From Deltaproteobacteria bacterium (GTDB lineage Bacteria; Desulfobacterota; Desulfobacteria; Desulfobacterales; JAFDDL01), in NCBI GenBank assembly GCA_019310865.1, contig JAFDDL010000016.1:1-29164 (forward strand): DNA of 29,164 nucleotides, given 5' to 3'. Each line of letters starts with the position of its first letter. The first letter of the stretch is position 1. Below are positions 1-8,540 of this stretch, piece by piece. The notes beneath the pieces are model-generated. The model searched no databases and was not told the origin of the DNA. It worked only from the letters and a program-made list of their open reading frames with translations. Made by a program: the position numbers and the translations under genes.

Positions 1-40
1 CCACAAGTCCGGTTCTGTGAGGGGCATTGAAGCTTCTTAC
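1..40 (+). ncRNA. possible 3' end of a group II intron (partial)
   Basis: The first bases (GTCCGGTTCTGTGAGGGGC at 7-25) resemble the 3' strand of group II intron domain V, which typically ends in xxCGGTTC followed by a short joiner. Positions 18-38 can then fold as a domain VI-like hairpin: GAGGGGC (18-24) pairs with GCTTCTT (32-38), with G-U wobbles, around the loop ATTGAA. Most of the intron and any reverse transcriptase would lie left of the window. No clear bulged branch-point adenosine is visible, so this is a recognition from memory of the family rather than a proven structure. Confidence 0.35.
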
Positions 41-86
41 ATGATAACTTAAGGTAAATTTAAGAAATATGAAAAGGAGCCATATT

Positions 87-293
87 ATGTCTACTCGACA
101 ACCAAATAAACTGTTAATAATGGTTCTGCTTATAGGCTCTTCCTTTCTTATGGGTTGCATGCCTGGGGTAATTGACTATTATCGTCCTGAGGCTGATTCG
201 CCTTTTTCCGGCTCAGCTTCTCTCAGCTTTGAATCATCCAGTTCAGGGGTGATTCCCGCCAGGTACCGGGCCAGGTTTTTCTTGTCTTCGTAA
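87..293 (+). pseudogene. 5' remnant of a lipoprotein gene
   Basis: A good ribosome binding site (AAGGAG, 74-79) precedes an ATG at 87. The product begins with a textbook lipoprotein signal peptide: a short basic n-region, a hydrophobic core and the lipobox LMGC with the lipidated Cys near residue 24. After about 31 residues the frame enters sequence that is antisense to the end of the dehydratase-like gene, and it reads out to a stop at 291-293 without recognisable domain content. I read this as a lipoprotein gene cut off by recombination just after its signal peptide. A genuine 68-residue lipoprotein overlapping its convergent neighbour by about 115 bp is the alternative. Confidence 0.5.
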
Positions 294-1675
294 TCATACT
301 CAAGATTTAGCGCGATGGTCTCCATAATGGGAGAGCCGCCGCCATGCACGCCGGCGACCTTATACCAGGAGGCCATGCTGGAGGTGCCCAGATCCTCGAT
401 GAACTTCCAGATCTTCAACGACTCTTCCGGTGACAGCTTGGGGTTTCGTACAATGAATTTCTTCAAATGCTCCACATTGTCACCCTTCTTGAAGTCTTCG
501 TGAAAGGGCATGGTTGCCGAGATGCCGCCGGCGATTTCGGTCAGGATGTTGTACTCATGGTAGATAAGCTCCCCGGTGAGCCTCCGGCCTACATTGGCGT
601 AAATGGTGTCCGGAAAAAACACGCCGCTGGCGGTTTTTTTGCCGAATACCGCCGCAGCCACGCCCGCAGCATAAGCCAGGGTTGCCGCAGCGGCGAACTC
701 GGATACCTTCTCCTTCACGTGAGAGGCCTTCTGGATATTATTGGCTTCGGCCGCGAGAAGGGTGGCGCCGCACAGGATGTCCGATACGCCCGGCTTGCAT
801 CCGCTGTAGCTGTGCCGGTGCGAATCGGCAAAGAGCAGGGCCAGCCGGCGACCGAATTGCCACTCGCCGCACATGAAGACGCGTTCTTTGGGGATGAACA
901 CGTTGTCAAACACCACCACACAATCCGAGACCCCGTATTTGCAGAATGGCGATGCGTCCTTTTCATCCTTGTCCCGCATCCAGACCGGGCGGGTAATGAG
1001 TCTTACCCCCTCGGCATCGGCTGGAACCGCAAATGCCACCGCATAATCCCGGTCGTCCTCCATGAGCGCCCGGGTGGGGATGACAAAAATCTCATCGGCA
1101 TAGGGCGCTTGGGTAATGGACATTTTGTACCCGCTGACCACAATGCCGTCTTTTCGCTCTTCCACGATGTGCACGTACGCATCCGGGTTTTCCTGTTGGC
1201 TGGGCCGCTTCATCCGGTCGCCCTTGCTGTCTGTCTGAGCGCAGCAGCCGTCCAGGTCGTTTTCATGGTAGTTCTTCATGAACGTGATAAACCGCTCATG
1301 GTGGTCGGTGCCGTTCGCCTCATCCATTTCCTTGGTGCAGATGGCAAGGGCATTGACGGCATCATGGCCCATACAGCGCTGGATACACCCGCCCACACGC
1401 CGTGCGGCCAGGCGGATGAGTTTCTGCTTCTGCATTAGATCATGGGAATTCTGGGGCAGATGGGCCCACCGGTTAATTTCCTTTCCCGTGATGGAGGATG
1501 TGGCCGTCACCAGCCCTTTCCACTCCGGGTCGTGCGCAAGGTCGTATGTGACATCCAGCACATTGATACCCGGCCGAAGCCGGTGATCGTCCCTGCCGAC
1601 CTTTTCGCCGCCGATGTAGATATTGTGCCGCATTTGAAAGAGCTTTTCGTGATATTGTTCCTTGGTTCGCAGCAT
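179..1675 (-). CDS. 4-hydroxybutyryl-CoA dehydratase / vinylacetyl-CoA isomerase family flavo-Fe-S protein
   Basis: This is a 498-residue member of the HpaB/AbfD family, which uses FAD and, in the AbfD branch, a [4Fe-4S] cluster for radical dehydration of 4-hydroxybutyryl-CoA to crotonyl-CoA. The cluster ligands of the Clostridium aminobutyricum enzyme appear present: C97 and C101 in GGCIQRC (with the intervening Gln), then H286 and C293 in HRHSYSGCK, with Tyr290 and Lys294 in the expected spacing and Thr188 upstream. The C-terminal HGGGSP motif (444-449) is also there, but the residues before it read YKVAGV where I recall a glutamate (E455) in the known enzyme, so the substrate may differ. 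The second ATG at 1675 is chosen because GGAGGG lies 8 nt before it; the upstream in-frame ATG overlaps that site. The gene is separated from the upstream amidohydrolase by 307 bp holding a palindromic element, so it may have its own promoter. Confidence 0.85.
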   Translation of the reverse strand: MLRTKEQYHEKLFQMRHNIYIGGEKVGRDDHRLRPGINVLDVTYDLAHDPEWKGLVTATSSITGKEINRWAHLPQNSHDLMQKQKLIRLAARRVGGCIQRCMGHDAVNALAICTKEMDEANGTDHHERFITFMKNYHENDLDGCCAQTDSKGDRMKRPSQQENPDAYVHIVEERKDGIVVSGYKMSITQAPYADEIFVIPTRALMEDDRDYAVAFAVPADAEGVRLITRPVWMRDKDEKDASPFCKYGVSDCVVVFDNVFIPKERVFMCGEWQFGRRLALLFADSHRHSYSGCKPGVSDILCGATLLAAEANNIQKASHVKEKVSEFAAAATLAYAAGVAAAVFGKKTASGVFFPDTIYANVGRRLTGELIYHEYNILTEIAGGISATMPFHEDFKKGDNVEHLKKFIVRNPKLSPEESLKIWKFIEDLGTSSMASWYKVAGVHGGGSPIMETIALNLEYDYEDKKNLARYLAGITPELDDSKLREAEPEKGESASGR

Positions 1676-1982
1676 GGTGTGACCCTCCATTTGATCTTTA
1701 AGTTGTTAGCAATCAGCTTAGCATCGTACAACGCTTTCCGGCAACACTTAATTAGTGCCCATCCACAAATGGCCAATTTGCTCGATATCTGCGTTACGCG
1801 AAAAGTTTTATCCTCGGAGGTAAGCGAAGACTCCGATATCAACCATATGCCTGCGGTAAAATTTTTCGCAAGCCTTGATCTCAACCAGATAAGCGCAGAC
1901 ATCGAATTTGCCTATTTCTGGATGGGCACTAATTGAAGGATAGGTCCTTTATTCGAAACAAGGTTGTGGGGATCAGGTGTGG
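1676..1982. other. intergenic region with a palindromic element
   Basis: This 307-bp gap separates the amidohydrolase from the dehydratase-like gene, both on the minus strand. Most of it (1750-1934) is the miniature inverted-repeat element described separately. The remaining 74 bp next to the dehydratase start hold its ribosome binding site. I could not find a convincing promoter there; weak TTG-containing boxes only. Confidence 0.6.
1750..1934. repeat. MITE-like palindromic element, long form (185 bp)
   Basis: The ends are perfect 16-bp inverted repeats: AATTAGTGCCCATCCA at 1750-1765 and its complement at 1919-1934. Complementarity continues inward with small gaps (for example GCGAAAAGTTTTA near the left centre against its counterpart near 1850-1870), so the whole element could fold into one long hairpin. 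If the core ends at AGTG/CACT, an AATT duplication flanks it, consistent with insertion. It encodes no credible protein. A shorter relative with the same ends is at 13748-13802, which argues for a mobile family rather than a local hairpin. Confidence 0.75.
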
Positions 1983-3329
1983 TTATTGGCCGTCGCCTGC
2001 ATCCGGCTTGCTGGGTACTTGCCCTTTTTCCTCTGCTTCATCGTCCAGAAAGCGATCGAGCCCGAACAGACGCTTTGGATTGTCGACAAACAGCCATGTT
2101 GCCACTTCCCTGGCACGCGACAAACTGATAGACCCGTCTGTAACCTTCTGCGCGAGTGACGCTGCAACGTTCCGGCGGGCCAGAAACTGGTGGCCATAGA
2201 CGCCATCCACAAAGCAGTAATCCCCTCCGAACGCGCTGATCTTGTTGGCGGGCACAGCATCCAGCCACTCGACAAGTGCGCGCCGAGCCGCTTCCGGACT
2301 GATGATGTGGCCCCAGCACATGTTGATGAAAACATTTCGAAAATTCTTAGCCAAGGTGCCGAGTTCCATCACGTAGGGGTAGCCCATGTGGAACACGTCA
2401 AATCGCGCGTTGCGATACTCCAGAAAGAGGTTTGTCAGGAGTGTTGGATTGGCGTCATAGATAACGTTGCCATAGCCTTCCTGTATACCCGTATGTATTT
2501 GACATACGAGTTTGTTGTCGTCGGCCACACGGCATACAAAATGCATCATCCAGTCAGACAGCACCTTTGCAACCTTGATCGGCGGACGTCGCTCCGGTAG
2601 ATTACAGTCGTTGAACAGTTCATTGAAAGCGTGCTCGGCGTTCGCATATGTGACCTTGTCGAAACGAAGACTTCGGTGATAAGCCAAGTCAACCTTCAGG
2701 CATACGACGCGTGTTCGTCCGTTTACATTCTTTTCAATGTGCCGACGTGTGACCGCCATCCAGTCGTCAAGGGTATGCACTTCAATCCCCACTTCTGATC
2801 CAGCGGTGCGCATTTGGCTGTAGTGGGCAGGGCAGACAAAACCGTCAATTTTCATGGCGAAGACGAATGAGTCGTCTGTCTCTTGATTCGGGATAGGCGT
2901 TAAATCGGATATCGACACCGCGATGTCTGATTTGTCTCTCAATACGAATCGGTAATGTCCGCCGCGCCTCCGGGCCTCCTTGAACAGTCCGTCCAGCCGC
3001 TCGATCGTTTGGCCGTTGATGGACTCGATCCCATATATGTCTCTGGCTGTAAAGGCGAGGGCCCGCCCGTAACCAGTGCTCTCGGCCGCACGCCAATAGG
3101 GTTCGACAATCTTCCACCGCCGCGTGATGTCTTGCCGACTATCTCGAACTGTTGAGAGGTCGTTGTCGGTCAAACCCGCGGACACGAGATCGCACGAAAA
3201 ATAGTGTAGCAGCCACTCGGCAAGGACATCCGTGTCTTTCGGACGTTCTGACTCGAGCGGCAAATGCTCGTGTGTATCGACTATTTTCAGCGATTGCGTG
3301 TGATCAAGCAAACTGTTGTACGCGTCCAT
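1983..3329 (-). CDS. metal-dependent amidohydrolase superfamily protein
   Basis: This 448-residue TIM-barrel hydrolase resembles the Amidohydro_2 / uronate-isomerase-like branch. Visible metal-site candidates are H20 and H22 (VDTHEH), H279 (QIHTG), H314 (FHMGYP) and D370 (GGDYCF), with K212 (LKVD) a possible additional ligand. The C-terminus carries the frequent DNPKRLFGL signature. The second in-frame ATG (3329) is chosen because AAGGAG sits 6 nt upstream; the first ATG overlaps that site. It lies 111 bp downstream of the TonB-dependent receptor gene and is probably co-transcribed with it. The family covers hydrolases, decarboxylases and isomerases, so the reaction cannot be assigned; hydrolysis of an amide or ring bond of the imported substrate would fit the neighbours. 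Confidence 0.8.
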   Translation of the reverse strand: MDAYNSLLDHTQSLKIVDTHEHLPLESERPKDTDVLAEWLLHYFSCDLVSAGLTDNDLSTVRDSRQDITRRWKIVEPYWRAAESTGYGRALAFTARDIYGIESINGQTIERLDGLFKEARRRGGHYRFVLRDKSDIAVSISDLTPIPNQETDDSFVFAMKIDGFVCPAHYSQMRTAGSEVGIEVHTLDDWMAVTRRHIEKNVNGRTRVVCLKVDLAYHRSLRFDKVTYANAEHAFNELFNDCNLPERRPPIKVAKVLSDWMMHFVCRVADDNKLVCQIHTGIQEGYGNVIYDANPTLLTNLFLEYRNARFDVFHMGYPYVMELGTLAKNFRNVFINMCWGHIISPEAARRALVEWLDAVPANKISAFGGDYCFVDGVYGHQFLARRNVAASLAQKVTDGSISLSRAREVATWLFVDNPKRLFGLDRFLDDEAEEKGQVPSKPDAGDGQ

Positions 3330-3440
3330 GCAGTTCTCCTTCATGATGTAACGGATACCGGGTTAAGGGCTAGCGCAGGAAAGCGAACCCTACCGCTGCT
3401 GCAAGGCTTATTGCGTTCGTTCAGTGGTGTCAATAAAAAG

Positions 3441-5762
3441 TTAAAAGTTAAACTTGAGGCTCACCCCTATAGTTCTGGGGTAACCGTAAACATTAATCGA
3501 ATCTCCACTAAACAAATCCGTGGTCCCCGTCACATTACCAAGATTGATTTGTTCATCGAGCGCGTTGTCGACAAACACAGTCAACTGCCAATTCTCTCGT
3601 TCAACACCGGCACGAAAGTTGACGATTTCATATGCCGGTATTTCAACGTCACTCCCTAAACCATTAGCAGCAGTCCCTGTATAGGAATAGCTGGCGCGGG
3701 CAAAACCCCACAGATTCTCTGTAAGAAGGAAATTATATTGCAAAGCTGTATTGAACATGACTTCAGCGCTTTTCGGAACCTTAGTGCCGGATGGCACCGT
3801 TGAACCGGCAATTATATAATCATCGTCAGTTTCCGCTTCAAGGCTGGTCCCTCCAATAGTCCATGTAAGACCGTTGACGGGTCTGAGAAAAAATTCAACA
3901 TCAATCCCTGTCGAATGCGCGTCACCTACATTGTCTATAGCGTTCATAGTTGCCACCCCTATCCCTAGGTCGGCCTGCAAGTCGTTCCATGCCATGTGAT
4001 AGACAGCAACATTCAACCTGGCACGACCATCCCAGAAGGTGCTCTTGAGGCCGATCTCATAGTTGGTCAACGTCTCCGGATCATAAGAAACAGGGACGTT
4101 GGCCACTGGAAAGACGTTTTGACCACCGCTGCGAAATCCTTCTGAATATTGAGCATAGCACATCAAATCGTTAGTGAATTTATAGCGAATCAGCAGTTTT
4201 GGATTAAAGACAGTAGACTCGCCACTTGAGTTTAAAGTACCGGGCATCATACCATTTGCCGTTAAAAAAAACCCATCACTTGTTAGCGAGGTATCCCGTT
4301 CTTCTTTAAAAGCACGTCCACCTACTGTTATGGTAAATTTTTCAGAAAAATCATAAGACAGCTCACCAAATCCGGCATATTGCTCATAGTTTCCATTTGA
4401 ATCACTCAAGAATGCAATATCGCTTCCAAACACCATTGCCAGTGTCGCAAGATAGCCCGGATCCATGGCTGGTTTGGTGTTGGCATCAAGTAGGAAATGT
4501 TGTTTCTGTTTTTTGTAAAAAGCGCCCACAACCCACTGCCATGGTCCGTCGCCTTTTGATACCAGCCGCAGTTCCTGGGAGATGGCTTCAGATTCGAGAA
4601 TTTGATCATAATACACACCGTCCGGCGTGATCCAGGTTGGCAGCCCGAACCCGGGAGGTCCCGTCATGCCGGGGACTCCCGTGAGGAAGAAGGAGACCAT
4701 GGTATTCAAGAGTGTAACGTCACCAATTGTGAACCAGACGTCCATAGGGCCTTTGAACTCACGGTCAAAAAAGGATGTGGACGAGATCAGATCGGCAAAA
4801 GACAAATCATATTGTATCGTCAAATTTAGCCCCAGAAGATCATCGTCATGAAAGTCTGGCACAGTAACGTGAGAGGAAAAGGTCATTGCGTCAGTTGCTA
4901 CATTCCTCCGGCCGGCTTCGATTTTTGAATACAATACGGCCGCGTCCATAGTCAACTTGTCCGATGGCGTAAAACGCAGTGCCATGCGCCCGCCAAGTGA
5001 TTCAGAGTCATTGATGTTTTCTGCAATCACTGCACCGGTTGAAGGATCTGTCTGATCAATAAATCCCCCATTATCATTGGCGATGGCGACCAGTCGAACA
5101 GCCATCTTGTCTTTGATCAATGGCAGATTTACCATGGCATTGGCAGCGTAATTGTCTGCCCCGTTTTCTGTGTCTGAATATGAAAGTTCCACATAATTGT
5201 CAAATCCCGTGGAATCCGGTTTATTGGCAATCATTCGAATGGTTCCGGCCATGGATCCCTCACCGAATAAGGTACCCTGAGGACCGCGCATCACCTCGAC
5301 TCGTGCCATATCAAAACTCGCCACATCCGGGAAAAAGCCGGCCATGGTCAACGGCAATTCATCCAGGTAATAACCCACTGATGCGCCAGGTCCCCCATTA
5401 ACGACAGACATCTCCGAGACCCCCCGCATGGTTACCTGGCCCTGCCCAGCTTGAGTATTCCGTAACTCCACACCCGGAACGGAGTCTACCATGTCGTTGA
5501 AATTTTGCGCACCCATAAAACTCAGATCGTCTGCAGAAAAAGTGGTAATTGATTGTGGAATATCTTGTGCTCTCTCCGCCCGTTTGGTCGCGGTAACCAC
5601 GGTGTCTTCAAGGATAAAATCATCATAAGCCTCGCTGTCCGTTTCCGCGCACAAGGCGGGGCCGTTCGTGCCGATGACAAGCAGCGCACTGAGCAAAAGC
5701 AAGCTGCTGAACCGACGGAATCTTGTCAAACGTGCGGGTGGGTCTGTGTGTGTGTGTTTCAT
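3441..5762 (-). CDS. TonB-dependent outer-membrane receptor
   Basis: This 773-residue protein takes up large or scarce substrates across the outer membrane using TonB energy. It starts with a Sec signal peptide (basic n-region, Leu-rich core, cleavage likely after ALCA near residue 39), then a TonB-box-like stretch (DTVVTATKR, about 53-61) and a plug domain containing the MRGPQGTLFGEG signature. A long beta barrel follows, ending in the aromatic FNF typical of outer-membrane insertion. The style resembles receptors abundant in sphingomonads and marine gammaproteobacteria. AGGAG precedes the ATG. The gene begins 22 bp after the aminopeptidase stop, so the two are surely in one transcript. No TonB/ExbBD genes are in the window. 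A (CA)6 tract occupies codons 3-6. The substrate is unknown; the neighbours suggest a peptide or amide compound. Confidence 0.93.
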   Translation of the reverse strand: MKHTHTDPPARLTRFRRFSSLLLLSALLVIGTNGPALCAETDSEAYDDFILEDTVVTATKRAERAQDIPQSITTFSADDLSFMGAQNFNDMVDSVPGVELRNTQAGQGQVTMRGVSEMSVVNGGPGASVGYYLDELPLTMAGFFPDVASFDMARVEVMRGPQGTLFGEGSMAGTIRMIANKPDSTGFDNYVELSYSDTENGADNYAANAMVNLPLIKDKMAVRLVAIANDNGGFIDQTDPSTGAVIAENINDSESLGGRMALRFTPSDKLTMDAAVLYSKIEAGRRNVATDAMTFSSHVTVPDFHDDDLLGLNLTIQYDLSFADLISSTSFFDREFKGPMDVWFTIGDVTLLNTMVSFFLTGVPGMTGPPGFGLPTWITPDGVYYDQILESEAISQELRLVSKGDGPWQWVVGAFYKKQKQHFLLDANTKPAMDPGYLATLAMVFGSDIAFLSDSNGNYEQYAGFGELSYDFSEKFTITVGGRAFKEERDTSLTSDGFFLTANGMMPGTLNSSGESTVFNPKLLIRYKFTNDLMCYAQYSEGFRSGGQNVFPVANVPVSYDPETLTNYEIGLKSTFWDGRARLNVAVYHMAWNDLQADLGIGVATMNAIDNVGDAHSTGIDVEFFLRPVNGLTWTIGGTSLEAETDDDYIIAGSTVPSGTKVPKSAEVMFNTALQYNFLLTENLWGFARASYSYTGTAANGLGSDVEIPAYEIVNFRAGVERENWQLTVFVDNALDEQINLGNVTGTTDLFSGDSINVYGYPRTIGVSLKFNF

Positions 5763-5784
5763 TGGCTTTCTCCTGGGTTAAGGT

Positions 5785-8442
5785 TTATGTTAGCGTTCTT
5801 GTCACCAATTCATGTAATCCTTTTGAAAGTGTTGAGGATTCCAGAAAACGGTCTAATTGTTTTTGTATGAGGTGTTGTCTTTCCGAATCAAATTTGCGCC
5901 ATCGGACGAAGTCACTTTTTCTAAAAAACCAGGCGGATCCCACGGGATTAAAGGAATCGAAAAGCAGGATCACATCGGTGAAGTATTGATAAGCATTCCC
6001 ACTTTTATGGTGAAAGTTCCTGAAGTTAAGCATGAAAAACCAGGCCATAAGAGAGCGGACCCGATCCACTCTGGTAATATCAAACGCCGGGTGTTCGGCC
6101 AAAGCTTTTACTTGTTCCAGCGCGTTGGGCAACCGGGTTGAGGCCTGTACCTGAAACCATTTATCAATTGCCAGGGGATCCGATTCCCAACGCCTGTAAT
6201 AGGCCGTTAAGGCTTTTTCCCGTTCAGGGACATCAAAATTATTTAGAATCGTCAAGGCGGCCATCATATCCGTCATATTTTTACCGTTGACGGCTTGATC
6301 AAAACACAGATCGACGATTTTTGGGTCCTTGAGCGCCATCAAGTATCCCAGGCAGACGTTTTTCAGATGTCGACGCGCCCTGGAAATCCGATCCGGAGCG
6401 TATTCTCCGGTTTCATCGTTCTCTTCGTAACACGTTAAAAGGTCTTTCTTGAGATGCGAAGCGAGCTGCTGGATAACAAAATCGCGTGCACGGCAAATTC
6501 CCTCCACGTCAATGATATCCATCTGCTCGGACAGGTCCTTTTCAGAGGGAAACGTCAGCATCTCGGCAACGAAGTAGGGATCCTGCTCCCTGCTGTTGAT
6601 GAGGTTTCGCATCACTTCGATATACTGCTGGTCCAATCCCATGTTGCGTCCCCGGGCATGCTGCGCCATCCGTTTCATAATGAAACGGGATATATAACAT
6701 TGGGCTGCATCCCACCGGGAAACCAGGTCCGAATCATGTGCCATCAGGAAAATAAGTTCTTCGTCGCTATAGTTATATTCCAATCGGACCGGGGCAGAAA
6801 ACCCCCTGAGGAAAGAGGGTACAGGCTTTTCGTCAATGTTTTTAAAGCGAAAGGTCGTTATGTCGTTACGGATCTCCAATGTTTTTGATGTGGGGTATTC
6901 TCCGGGAGGTTCGTTTTCCAACTGCAACGCCAGCTCCCGGCCGCTTTTGTCCAGCAACCCCATCCGGAAAGGTATGTGAAGCGGCTTTTTCAGACCTGTA
7001 TTCGCCGACTGTGGATAATACTGTTTAATGGTCACCGAATATGTTTTATCGGCTGCGTCGTATTCCGTTGTTACCTTCAAATGGGGTGTGCCCGGCTGAT
7101 GATACCAAAGGCGGAATTGTTTAAGATCTTTGCCGGAAACTTCTTCCATTACCGGAAGAAACGCTTCGATGGTGACCGCCTGACCGTCATGCCGCTCAAA
7201 GAACAGATCCGATCCCTTTTTGAAATTGTCTTCTCCTATTAGAAGATGAAGCATACGAACCAGCTCGCAGCCCTTGTCGTAAACGGTTAACGTATAAAAA
7301 TTGCTGACCTCCCGGTAGGACTTTGGTTGAACCGGGTGTGCGCTGGTTCCTTCATCCTCCGAGAACTGCTTTTCCCGTATAATTCTCATTCTGCCGATTC
7401 TTGAAACCGAAGTGCCGTATAAATCCTCCTCAAATTGGCTATGCCGAAAGGTCGTAAATCCTTCCTTTAGACATAATTGAAACCAATCTCGACAGGTCAC
7501 GCGGTTTCCGCTCCAGTGATGAAAATATTCGTGCGCAATATTGATACGGATTTGTTTGTAGTCATCATCGGTGGCCGGGGCACTGCCTTGCGCAACCACA
7601 TTGACGGGATTGAAAATATTCAATCCCTGGCTCTCCATTGCGCCAAAATTATGGTCCGAAACAACGGCAATATTGTAAAGATCCAGAAAATACTCTCTGT
7701 TATAAGCTTCTTCATCCCATTTCATGGCCACTTTCAGCGATTCCATCGCCCATTGTGTTTTGTTTATTATCGTGGCATCGGCAAAGATATTGAGTGTTAT
7801 TTGACGACCGGACCGGGTCGTGAAAAAATCCGTCAGCCGTTCGAATTTTCCGGCCACCAGCGCAAAAAGATAGCTGGGTTTTGGTATTGGATCTTCCCAT
7901 CGGACCCAATGGCGCCCATCTCCCAATGATCCCTTCTCAACCCGGTTTCCGTTTGACAACAAAACCGGATAGGCGTCAAGATCCGCATCGATCGTGACCG
8001 TATAGACGGCGAGGATGTCCGGCCTGTCCGGAAAGTAGGTCATTTTGCTGAATCCATCCGGCTCACAATGGGTACACAAATTTCCTTCGGTTTGGTATAA
8101 TCCGAAGTTGGATGTGTTTTCGCTTGGCCGGACGACCGTTTTTATCTCCACCTTAAACTCATTCGGTACATCATTGATCACCAGCGTTTCTTTATCCAGT
8201 TGGTAGTCGCCGGATTCAAGCCGGTGCCCATTGAGTTCGATCCACTTCAAATCCAACTGCCTGCCGTTGAGCACGAAAGCATTATCGTTATCCATTCGTC
8301 CCGGATTCGCAGCCCCTCGGAGGGTTGATGTTATTTCCGTTACTTCAGCGTCCAGGTCAAACGTGAGATCAACGGATCTGATCAGAAACGCCGGGGGTTT
8401 ATAATCTTCTAAACGGGTTATCGTTTTATCTTGTTCGGTCAT
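5785..8442 (-). CDS. pepN: M1 family aminopeptidase N
   Basis: This 885-residue zinc aminopeptidase removes N-terminal residues from peptides. The zinc site is complete: HEYFH at 304-308 and the third ligand Glu327 exactly 18 residues later. The exopeptidase motif reads GAMES (267-271) instead of the usual GAMEN, and the TVYDKG stretch contains the expected catalytic Tyr. The length matches E. coli PepN (870 residues). The start at 8442 is chosen because CGGAG lies about 7 nt upstream and the protein then begins at the N-terminal beta domain; an upstream start would add 27 unrelated residues. It lies 98 bp after the S9 peptidase gene and 22 bp before the TonB receptor gene. No signal peptide is visible, so it is probably cytoplasmic. 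Confidence 0.93.
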   Translation of the reverse strand: MTEQDKTITRLEDYKPPAFLIRSVDLTFDLDAEVTEITSTLRGAANPGRMDNDNAFVLNGRQLDLKWIELNGHRLESGDYQLDKETLVINDVPNEFKVEIKTVVRPSENTSNFGLYQTEGNLCTHCEPDGFSKMTYFPDRPDILAVYTVTIDADLDAYPVLLSNGNRVEKGSLGDGRHWVRWEDPIPKPSYLFALVAGKFERLTDFFTTRSGRQITLNIFADATIINKTQWAMESLKVAMKWDEEAYNREYFLDLYNIAVVSDHNFGAMESQGLNIFNPVNVVAQGSAPATDDDYKQIRINIAHEYFHHWSGNRVTCRDWFQLCLKEGFTTFRHSQFEEDLYGTSVSRIGRMRIIREKQFSEDEGTSAHPVQPKSYREVSNFYTLTVYDKGCELVRMLHLLIGEDNFKKGSDLFFERHDGQAVTIEAFLPVMEEVSGKDLKQFRLWYHQPGTPHLKVTTEYDAADKTYSVTIKQYYPQSANTGLKKPLHIPFRMGLLDKSGRELALQLENEPPGEYPTSKTLEIRNDITTFRFKNIDEKPVPSFLRGFSAPVRLEYNYSDEELIFLMAHDSDLVSRWDAAQCYISRFIMKRMAQHARGRNMGLDQQYIEVMRNLINSREQDPYFVAEMLTFPSEKDLSEQMDIIDVEGICRARDFVIQQLASHLKKDLLTCYEENDETGEYAPDRISRARRHLKNVCLGYLMALKDPKIVDLCFDQAVNGKNMTDMMAALTILNNFDVPEREKALTAYYRRWESDPLAIDKWFQVQASTRLPNALEQVKALAEHPAFDITRVDRVRSLMAWFFMLNFRNFHHKSGNAYQYFTDVILLFDSFNPVGSAWFFRKSDFVRWRKFDSERQHLIQKQLDRFLESSTLSKGLHELVTRTLT

Positions 8443-8540
8443 AATTTGCTCCGGTTTTTTAACCCTGAACGTTGTACCGTGTCGAAGATCCCGCTGTGCA
8501 GGGAACCTGTGAACGGTTACCACTTAAACAAAGCCTTGGT

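Noticed and set aside
467..1438. 323-codon plus-strand frame antisense to the dehydratase-like gene
   Set aside because: It mirrors the codon structure of the real gene, which has clear cluster-ligand motifs; no signal, domain or start site supports the antisense product.
1507..1902. 131-codon minus-strand frame and overlapping plus-strand frame at the dehydratase start
   Set aside because: Both frames read through the palindromic element and across the dehydratase 5' end in other frames; neither has a ribosome binding site or family resemblance.
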